Shown in pieces: positions 57,323 to 64,000 of a stretch of DNA of 64,000 bases. Under the pieces are notes generated by a model. That model saw only the letters and a program-made list of their open reading frames with translations, was not told the DNA's origin and did not search any database. Source of the DNA: Saccharobesus litoralis (lineage in GTDB: Bacteria; Pseudomonadota; Gammaproteobacteria; Enterobacterales; Alteromonadaceae); the NCBI RefSeq assembly GCF_003063625.1, contig NZ_CP026604.1:496001-560000 (forward strand), written 5' to 3'. How positions within the stretch are numbered: the first letter of the stretch is position 1; each line of letters begins with the position of its first letter. The translations under genes were made by a program, and so were the position numbers.

Positions 57323-59032
57323 TCAGTGTTTTAGCACGGTTATGAGGGTTTTATATAAATGTTCAATATCTAATGGTTTTCCTACAAAGTCCGCAAAGCC
57401 AAGCGACAAATACTTTTGCGTATCTTCCGTCATGATATTGGCTGTTAATGCGACCACAGGAATATTGGGGTTTATTTCATTTATTTTTAAATAAGCTTGC
57501 ATACCGTCCATTACAGGCATTTGAATATCCATAAGTACCAAGTGGTAAGCTTTATTATTAAAAGCCTCTACCACTAATTTACCATTACCTACAATATCAA
57601 TATTAGCTTGGGTTTTTTCTAGCATAGTACTGATGATAACTTGGTTAATTTCATTATCTTCAGCGACAAGTATATTAATACCTTGTAGGTCAGGAACTGA
57701 TGGGGCTTTTGTGCTGCTATTCGATGAATTTAACGCCTCCTGTTGTAACGGCAAGATCACTTGAGCTTGCGTTCCCTGACCTTCTTGGCTATTTATTTGA
57801 ATTTGACCTTGCATTAAATGAACTAGGTTAACCGTAATAGCCATACCTAAGCCTGTGCCGCCGTATTTTCTGGTGGTTGACGAATCAGCTTGGCTGAAGC
57901 GATCAAAAATTTGATCTAACGCTTGTTGGCTCATGCCAATCCCCGTGTCTACTACATCCAATTGAATAGCAGGTTTGCCATTGTGTTCAGCCAATCTTAA
58001 ATGAATGTCTACCCCGCCCGATTCGGTAAATTTTACTGCATTTGATGCTAGATTAAGCAAAATTTGCCTAACCCTAACTGGATCACCTAGCCAGCCATCA
58101 ATAAAACCGTCATGTACTTGAGCATGCAAAGATATCGATTTGTTAACCGCCACAACGTTTAAATCAGACTTAATTGACTCCAGCACTTCAAGCATAGAAA
58201 ACGGCGCCAATTCTAGGGTGAGTTTATTGGCTTCAATTTTAGAAAAATCCAAAATATCATTAACTATGGTTAATAATGATTTGGCCGAATACAGTGCTTT
58301 TGAGACTAAATGCTTACCTTCTTTATCTAGCGCACCACGTTCTAATATTTGTAGCGTGCCTAAAATTCCATTCATTGGCGTGCGGATTTCATGACTCATA
58401 TTAGCTAAAAACTCACTTTTAGCCTTTGAGCCCAATTCAGCTTTATCTTTGGCTTCTTCTAATTCTTGATTTTGTAGTTTGATTTTATCGCGCGAGCGCT
58501 TAATTTTTTTAGCGTATTGGCGGTTAAATACCCCAACGTTTATGCAATAAAGGTATATCGCAGAGGCAGCGATGACTTTAGTCAGTAAAGAGGATTCTTG
58601 TTGGTAATCAAAGCCAAAACCTAATCCTGCAAGCCCACCACCTATCAATAATATAACGGTACATTTTACATAAGTTTTGACACCGCCAATGATAAAACTG
58701 TTTAGCGAGTTAACTATGAGAAAAGCAAAGACTATCCATAATTGAAAGCCAACCGCAGCGCTCCAGAAACCATAGAAAAACGCATCAATATAATGATTAA
58801 CATGCTCTGGACGCTTTTCAGGTAAAAGCTTGGTATGTAAACGAGCAAGATGGGGCCAAACAATACAATTTAGCGTAATACCCACAACCACCCACACAGG
58901 TATCGTTGGATAAAAGGCAACGAATAAAACGGTTGCCATCATTAAACAACCAATTACGCGCGGCGCATATGATATTTTGCCTAACGTATTATCACGGCGG
59001 ACATTTTTACGACTGTTATCAACTAACGGCAT
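57323..59032 (-). CDS. MASE2-domain hybrid histidine kinase with receiver domain
   Basis: 569 residues. Residues about 25-165 are a MASE2 membrane sensor ([55 protein letters not shown]), with about five spans. A short coiled coil leads to HisKA with the H-box [15 protein letters not shown], then HATPase with [16 protein letters not shown] and [10 protein letters not shown], and a receiver domain with [15 protein letters not shown] carrying the phospho-Asp. MASE2 is best known on cyclase-type proteins, so its use on a kinase is less common. No separate response regulator is adjacent. It probably controls other targets by phosphorelay. Confidence 0.88.
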   Translation of the reverse strand: MPLVDNSRKNVRRDNTLGKISYAPRVIGCLMMATVLFVAFYPTIPVWVVVGITLNCIVWPHLARLHTKLLPEKRPEHVNHYIDAFFYGFWSAAVGFQLWIVFAFLIVNSLNSFIIGGVKTYVKCTVILLIGGGLAGLGFGFDYQQESSLLTKVIAASAIYLYCINVGVFNRQYAKKIKRSRDKIKLQNQELEEAKDKAELGSKAKSEFLANMSHEIRTPMNGILGTLQILERGALDKEGKHLVSKALYSAKSLLTIVNDILDFSKIEANKLTLELAPFSMLEVLESIKSDLNVVAVNKSISLHAQVHDGFIDGWLGDPVRVRQILLNLASNAVKFTESGGVDIHLRLAEHNGKPAIQLDVVDTGIGMSQQALDQIFDRFSQADSSTTRKYGGTGLGMAITVNLVHLMQGQIQINSQEGQGTQAQVILPLQQEALNSSNSSTKAPSVPDLQGINILVAEDNEINQVIISTMLEKTQANIDIVGNGKLVVEAFNNKAYHLVLMDIQMPVMDGMQAYLKINEINPNIPVVALTANIMTEDTQKYLSLGFADFVGKPLDIEHLYKTLITVLKH

Positions 59033-59246
59033 GAAATCGTTAACCTAGCGCTTCACTTTATCTAAAGAAATACAATGAAATAGTCCAATAAAATTACACA
59101 TTAAATTTTCTTATTGTTAGTAGCAAACCAACAACAGGAAGCAGCATTTGCGGAATATTGTTATACGTACAGTAGCAAACTTATTGAAAAATTGGCAAGA
59201 ATCTGTAGTTATAGAGATGAGATAACCTGTCTATCGACGCTTATTA

Positions 59247-59277
59247 AATAACCACCAATTAAAAATCAGTGGTTATT
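59247..59277 (-). terminator. Terminator after the sulfatase cluster
   Basis: AATAACCAC/GTGGTTATT 9-bp stem with a 13-nt loop, 34 bp past the stop of the last sulfatase; TTATTT follows on the minus strand. Confidence 0.7.
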
Positions 59278-59310
59278 TATTCTAGGCAAATTCAACTGGG
59301 AAAAATTTTA

Positions 59311-60726
59311 CTATTTGTTCGGTACCGCGCTTTTGTAAAAATTGTCTCTCAGTTTATGATAGTCTTTGTAGCCATGCATATTCAGCGGAATATTGTTTTT
59401 ATTCCACTCTAACCATTGTGAATATAGCTTATCCGCCAGCTCTGGCTGTGCTTTTACAAGGTCGTTAGATTCCGCTTTATCTCGGCTTAAATCATATAAC
59501 TCAGGTTGCGTACCACGCCCTAAATACAAATGTTTATTACCCGCAGCATCAACAATACCCCAACGATCTTCCACATGGGCACCGCCTCGCCAAAAGGTGT
59601 ATTGATGAGGCGCTGAACTCATTTTACCCGTAACGTAAGGTATTAAGTTTACCCCTTCTAAGCCTGTCTTATCGGCATTGGCTAGTGCCACCGAGGTTGC
59701 TGCAATATCTAACGAATTGATCGGCTTGCTATATCGCGTGTTAGGCTTAATTTTATTTGGCCAGTGAGCAATAAACGGCACATGAACGCCACCTTCATAA
59801 AAACTGCCTTTGCCGCCTTTAAATGGCTGGTTAGAAGAACCATTACCACCACGTGGATTAGCTTTATTTGGCACCGGACCACCGTTGTCACTTAAGAAAA
59901 ATATTAAAGTGTTATCCAATACTTGATTGTGTTTAAGTGCTTGAACAACATCACCTATGCCTCTATCCATGACATCAACCATGGCAGCATAAACACGACG
60001 TTTAGGATCTTTGATATGAGCATAACGTTCAATATCCGCTTTGGGTGCTTGCAATGGACCATGTGGCGCATTGTAAGACAAAAATAAGAAAAACGGATTA
60101 GCTTGCTTTGACTGAGTATCAATAAATTGCACTGCATCTTGGCTTAATGCTGTGGTTAAATACCCTTCGAACCCTGCGGGTTGGCCGTTACGCATTAAAC
60201 CGTCTAAATAACCTTCATATAAAGGCTTAGTCATATCGATACGGAAATAATCATGACCACCGCCTAAAAAGCCATAAAAATAATCAAAGCCACGATTATT
60301 CGGATGAAACACGTGAGAAGAACCCAAGTGCCATTTACCGATTAACCCTGTGGTATATCCGGCGTCTTTCAGGCGTTGGGGAAAGAGCTTTTCATTAACA
60401 TCTATCCCCATTACAGTATTGCCACGGTCTAAAGCTGGATTAGACTCAAAACCGAATCTTGCTTGATAACGGCCAGCCATTAAACCGGCTCTACTTGGGC
60501 CACAAAATGGATGGGTCACATAACCTTGCTCAAACACCACACCATTGGCCGCTAGACTGTCCAAGTTTGGCGTTTTAATATCAGTCGCCCCTGTAAAACC
60601 CGCGTCAGCATAACCCATGTCATCAGCCATTATTAATACAATGTTAGGTTTTGCCGCTAACGCCAAACCAGACATTAAGGCACTGATGATTACTAAAAAT
60701 TTAATCATAAAATACGAGTCTCTCAT
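59311..60726 (-). CDS. S1-family sulfatase, third of three in tandem
   Basis: 471 residues (465 if ATG 60708 is used). A signal peptide [16 protein letters not shown] precedes metal site [22 protein letters not shown] holds the formylglycine Cys (residue 75 from the first ATG); [11 protein letters not shown] and FFLSDNGGP complete the site. The first ATG overlaps the previous stop as TAATG, so translation is probably coupled to the upstream sulfatase; ATG 60708 is the alternative and gives a more standard signal peptide. [15 protein letters not shown] links it to the 43.1-kb and 60.7-kb sulfatases. A terminator follows. Confidence 0.93.
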   Translation of the reverse strand: MRDSYFMIKFLVIISALMSGLALAAKPNIVLIMADDMGYADAGFTGATDIKTPNLDSLAANGVVFEQGYVTHPFCGPSRAGLMAGRYQARFGFESNPALDRGNTVMGIDVNEKLFPQRLKDAGYTTGLIGKWHLGSSHVFHPNNRGFDYFYGFLGGGHDYFRIDMTKPLYEGYLDGLMRNGQPAGFEGYLTTALSQDAVQFIDTQSKQANPFFLFLSYNAPHGPLQAPKADIERYAHIKDPKRRVYAAMVDVMDRGIGDVVQALKHNQVLDNTLIFFLSDNGGPVPNKANPRGGNGSSNQPFKGGKGSFYEGGVHVPFIAHWPNKIKPNTRYSKPINSLDIAATSVALANADKTGLEGVNLIPYVTGKMSSAPHQYTFWRGGAHVEDRWGIVDAAGNKHLYLGRGTQPELYDLSRDKAESNDLVKAQPELADKLYSQWLEWNKNNIPLNMHGYKDYHKLRDNFYKSAVPNK

Positions 60727-62186
60727 TAATGTATTGTGTAGGGCTTGAGCTCTTGGGCGGCTTGCTGACGACGCTTATATAAATCATCGTAAAAATCATC
60801 TCGTACTTTTTTGTATTCCCAAGACTGATCGAGAACGCTGTTGATATTGTGCTTATTCCAACGGTTCCATAACTCAGCCAGTTCAGCTTGTTTTGCCGGA
60901 TATTGGTCGACAATATTGTGTTGTTCGGTTGGATCGTTTTGCATATCGAAAAAGCTACGACCCACTCCTGGTAAGGTTTGGCGCATGTACTTGGATTCCA
61001 TGGTGCGCACGGCCCATAAATCACTTGCCTCTTCTAACCGCCAATATAAAGCCTGATGTGGGCTACCATTTTTCTGACCGGTAACATAAGGCAATAAATT
61101 AACCCCGTCGATTTCACTGGCAGGTGCTTTTGCTCCCGCTAAAGCCAAAGAGGTTGCGGCAATATCCAGTGCAGAGACTAAACCATCAAAGCGCTGACCT
61201 TTTTTAATTTTATTCGGCCAATGGGCAATAAATGGCACTTTAATACCGCCTTCCAACAATGCCACTTTACCGCGACGATAAGGCGAGTTATCCGCCCAAT
61301 TCGCATTGGGCATCCACTCTTCAGGGTATACACCGCCATTATCAGATAAGAAAAAGATCAAGGTATTATCAAATTGCCCAGCTTGCTTTAATGACTCGAC
61401 CACCAAACCAATACCTTCATCCATGGCATCGATCATGGCAGCATAAATACGACGCTTTTTATTTTTAATGTGCTTATATTTATCAATATAAGACTTTGGT
61501 GCCTGCAAAGGCGCATGCGGCGCGTTATAAGATAAATACATTAAAAAGGGCTGCGATTTAGGCTTTTGAGTTTGCTTTTGAATATAACGTGCCGCATCTT
61601 TACTCAGCGCTGTGGTTAGGTACTCATCAAATTCTGCCACCTTGGTATTGCGCATTAACGGCAATAAATATCCCTTACCGCCAACCGTAACTTCGCCCGG
61701 CATATAATTGTGGCCACCATCTAAAAATCCGTAAAAATAATCGAACCCGCGTTTATTCGGTTGAAAATGCGGCGCACCACCTAAATGCCATTTTCCAAAT
61801 ATGGACGTGTGGTAACCCACTTGCTGTAATCGCTTAGCAAAGGTTGTTTGATCTAAGGGTAACCCCATGTATTTGTCGTAAGGCGAATAGGAAACATTAT
61901 TTTCCATACCAAAGCGCGCTTGATAGCGGCCGGTTAATAACCCCGCTCGCGAAGGGCCGCAATACGGGTGTGTTACATAACCGTTGTCAAAAATAATGCC
62001 GTCATTTGCCAATTTATCTAATACCGGTGTTTTGATTTCGCTTGAACCGGTAAAACCAAGATCTTTGTAGCCTAAATCGTCAGCTAAGATCACTACAATA
62101 TTCGGGCGCTCATCTGCAAAAACACTAAAGTGAAAAAGTAGGGTAAGCACAAGTAAAACACTTTTATAAAATCTGGATAAAAACAT
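60726..62186 (-). CDS. S1-family sulfatase, second of three in tandem
   Basis: 486 residues with signal peptide [38 protein letters not shown] (Cys 76), [11 protein letters not shown] and FFLSDNGGV are the conserved parts; [16 protein letters not shown] marks it as a paralogue of the 43.1-kb and 59.3-kb genes. It lies 33 bp after the first sulfatase. Different C-terminal regions among the three suggest that each removes a different sulfate position. Confidence 0.93.
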   Translation of the reverse strand: MFLSRFYKSVLLVLTLLFHFSVFADERPNIVVILADDLGYKDLGFTGSSEIKTPVLDKLANDGIIFDNGYVTHPYCGPSRAGLLTGRYQARFGMENNVSYSPYDKYMGLPLDQTTFAKRLQQVGYHTSIFGKWHLGGAPHFQPNKRGFDYFYGFLDGGHNYMPGEVTVGGKGYLLPLMRNTKVAEFDEYLTTALSKDAARYIQKQTQKPKSQPFLMYLSYNAPHAPLQAPKSYIDKYKHIKNKKRRIYAAMIDAMDEGIGLVVESLKQAGQFDNTLIFFLSDNGGVYPEEWMPNANWADNSPYRRGKVALLEGGIKVPFIAHWPNKIKKGQRFDGLVSALDIAATSLALAGAKAPASEIDGVNLLPYVTGQKNGSPHQALYWRLEEASDLWAVRTMESKYMRQTLPGVGRSFFDMQNDPTEQHNIVDQYPAKQAELAELWNRWNKHNINSVLDQSWEYKKVRDDFYDDLYKRRQQAAQELKPYTIH

Positions 62187-62219
62187 GTAACTATTCCAAT
62201 TCGTAAAAAATAAGGTGAA

Positions 62220-63632
62220 TTAATCAAACTTAGGATTGCGGTATTTATCCATTCTGCGCATGGCTTTGCCTTCATATTCCCTTTTCAGTTGCCAAAGTGG
62301 TCGTTCAAGCGTTAGCTCCCAAGCAAACAATTTTTTGTATAATTGTTTAACGATTTCAGGCTCTTTGTTGGCTAAGTTATGTTTTTCAGAAATATCGTTA
62401 GCAATGTTATATAGCTCAGCCGGCCGATCAGGGAAACGTAATAGTTTCCAATCCATATATCGGATAGCCGCGCGGTTTTCTTTTTTCCAGAACAAGGTCT
62501 TATGTGGGCGGTGTTGTTGCTGTTTATTTAAATAAGGCAGTAAATCTACCCCATCTAAATACTCGAATTGATTCACGTTCGCCCCTGCAGCCGCCAAAAA
62601 TGTCGGAAAATAATCTAAGGTACTAACTGGATGTGAGAAACGAGTATTACCCTTTACTTTATTTGGCCAGCGCAACAACATAGGTACGCGAATACCGCCT
62701 TCGAGATGATTAGCTTTTGTTCCACTCAGTGGATAATTGTTAGACAAATTAGTGTCACTTGGTCCACCATTGTCATTGACAAAAACCACTAGAGTATTGT
62801 CAGTAATATTGAGTTTATCGAGGTGTTCAAACAGTAAACCCAATTGTTGATCCATATTGTAAGTCATGGCAGCTAATATTTGCCGCTTGCCACTTAATTT
62901 GGGAAACCTTGCCAAATCTTCAGGTTTTGCTTCCATTGGCGTGTGCACTGATGTTAACGACAATACACTAAAAAACGGAATGTTAGCTTGCACACTTTGA
63001 CTAATAAACTGTTTGGTTTCTTTAACTAACACATCGGTAAAATAACCTTCATGCTCTTTAAATTGACCAAAACCGCGTTCTAATCGTTTATTGGGATATT
63101 CGTTTAATTCTTTTTCTGTGTAGGCAAAATAGCTACGCGCACCGGTTCGCATACCGTAAAAGTAATCAAACCCACGGCGCATTGGGTGATACTTATCATG
63201 ATCACCCAAATGCCATTTACCAAATAAAGCGGTTGTGTAACCATACTGACGAATATGATCGGCAATGGTTAACTCTGTGAATGGCAACCCCATTTCATCG
63301 CCAGTCTGCCCCGATTGACTCATGTAACCTGGAACGTTATTTTCTTCAAAGCCAAAACGCTGCTGATATTTACCGGTAAATAACCCTGCGCGAGAAGGAC
63401 CACATACCGCCGCCGTGACATAAGCTTGCTCAAAAAGCACGCTTTGTTTCGCAAAATCATCTAAGCGTGGGGTTAACATGGTTTGACTACCGTGAAAACC
63501 AAAATCGTGGTAACCAGCGTCATCTGAAATAATCAGTAAAATATTGGGTTTTGACTGGGCATAGGCGCTGTTATGCCAAACACATAACAAAACAGTGGCA
63601 AGAAATATTCTTTTAAATAGAGGCGGTATCAT
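62220..63632 (-). CDS. S1-family sulfatase, first of three in tandem
   Basis: 470 residues from ATG 63632 (a TTG at 63635 adds one residue). Signal peptide FLATVLLCVWHNSAYA; metal site IISDDAGYHDFGFHG; VCGPSRAG (Cys about 77); ALFGKWHLGDH; and VFVNDNGGPS. FDYFYGMRTGARSYF differs from the GGH of the other two, so it is probably another subfamily. It leads the three-gene cluster; its promoter must lie in or before the MITE copy F, which starts 30 bp upstream. Confidence 0.92.
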   Translation of the reverse strand: MIPPLFKRIFLATVLLCVWHNSAYAQSKPNILLIISDDAGYHDFGFHGSQTMLTPRLDDFAKQSVLFEQAYVTAAVCGPSRAGLFTGKYQQRFGFEENNVPGYMSQSGQTGDEMGLPFTELTIADHIRQYGYTTALFGKWHLGDHDKYHPMRRGFDYFYGMRTGARSYFAYTEKELNEYPNKRLERGFGQFKEHEGYFTDVLVKETKQFISQSVQANIPFFSVLSLTSVHTPMEAKPEDLARFPKLSGKRQILAAMTYNMDQQLGLLFEHLDKLNITDNTLVVFVNDNGGPSDTNLSNNYPLSGTKANHLEGGIRVPMLLRWPNKVKGNTRFSHPVSTLDYFPTFLAAAGANVNQFEYLDGVDLLPYLNKQQQHRPHKTLFWKKENRAAIRYMDWKLLRFPDRPAELYNIANDISEKHNLANKEPEIVKQLYKKLFAWELTLERPLWQLKREYEGKAMRRMDKYRNPKFD

Positions 63633-63661
63633 CAACTAGCGACCTTATCGGTTAATAAGAT

Positions 63662-63886
63662 TTTAGTCTTCTCGCTCAGGCCTTATGGTTCATTGTCTGC
63701 GCTTACTCTCGACTTTGGCTCCTGCGTCGTTCTACTACCTAAATCCATTTAGGCAGCCCCAATCACATAATAGAGCATATGCTCATGGGGTCTCGAAGCT
63801 TGACGGCTTTGCCTACATGGATGTAGGTACTTAGGTTTCGTCTGGAACTAGAAACCTGCCCCTAAAACCTGATCGCTTTGACTATA
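63662..63886 (-). mobile_element. MITE-like repeat, copy F, about 225 bp
   Basis: Near-identical to copy A (4999-5271) but inverted, with ends TTTAGTCTTCTCGCTCAGG and CCTGATCGCTTTGACTATA. It lacks the roughly 48 extra bases of copy A and keeps the ACCTACATCCATGTAGGT-type, GAGCATATGCTC and CCTAAATGGATTTAGG palindromes. It lies upstream of the sulfatase cluster. The 114 bp after it are AT-rich with no gene. Confidence 0.75.
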
Positions 63887-64000
63887 TTAATGGTTAATTA
63901 AGTTGCTAGTTTTACAACAATGTTGAGATAGTGTTCTTTCAATATCCTATTTTTAAAGTTTTAAAAAAGTATTTTTATATATTTATCAATAAGTTAAAGC

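Noticed and set aside
1-64000. tRNA, rRNA, prophage, toxin-antitoxin or defence system
   Set aside because: I looked for conserved tRNA arms, rRNA segments, phage structural genes and paired small genes and found none that I could support.

Overview
The window looks like the chromosome of an AT-leaning marine gammaproteobacterium of the Alteromonadales, probably an agar- or carrageenan-degrading Alteromonadaceae such as Catenovulum or Paraglaciecola. The evidence is a YeeN-type YebC protein, a long TonB-dependent receptor of the Alteromonadales type, abundant chemotaxis receptors and c-di-GMP proteins, and a large red-algal galactan locus. The genus is inferred; no rRNA or tRNA gene was found to fix it.

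Layout. 1-4.1 kb: end of an exopolysaccharide cluster (GT4 glycosyltransferase, Wzx-type flippase, O-antigen ligase/polymerase), followed by a YebC/YeeN gene with a clear terminator. 5-8.6 kb: minus-strand housekeeping and envelope genes (DUF2459 lipoprotein, periplasmic solute-binding-like protein, FlgO-like lipoprotein, UbiX). 8.7-13.3 kb: a repeat-rich insertion zone. Two inverted copies of one intergenic repeat flank a 634-aa lipoprotein gene, and an intact IS1634-family element with a 6-bp target duplication abuts the second copy. 13.4-25.5 kb: core-like genes (HAD-PlsC fusion, methyltransferase, Gfo/Idh/MocA oxidoreductase, RsmE, RND efflux pair, GNAT), plus an unusual chemoreceptor fused to a TRAP-type solute-binding domain.

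25.8-63.6 kb: a polysaccharide utilisation region. It holds a GH2 enzyme, a GH50-type agarase, a GH16 kappa-carrageenase-like lipoprotein, a GH43-like beta-propeller enzyme, five S1-type sulfatases, a TonB-dependent receptor with a partner glycan-binding lipoprotein, a GntR regulator, two AraC-type regulators (one with a multi-span membrane domain, one with a PAS domain), an EIIC-EAL protein, an FG-GAP/ASPIC secreted protein, a nitrate-sensor-type chemoreceptor, a MASE2 hybrid histidine kinase and two paralogous beta-helix proteins of no recognised family. The likely logic is: secreted GH16, GH50 and perhaps beta-helix proteins cut sulfated galactan; the receptor and lipoprotein capture and import oligosaccharides; periplasmic sulfatases strip sulfate; GH2 and the GH43-like enzyme finish the chain from the ends. 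The exact polymer (agar, porphyran, furcellaran or carrageenan) cannot be settled from sequence alone.

A MITE-like element with terminal inverted repeats occurs near both ends of the window in opposite orientation (about 5.0 and 63.7 kb). Decayed relatives sit at 30.4 and 57.2 kb. I saw no CRISPR array, tRNA, rRNA or prophage.
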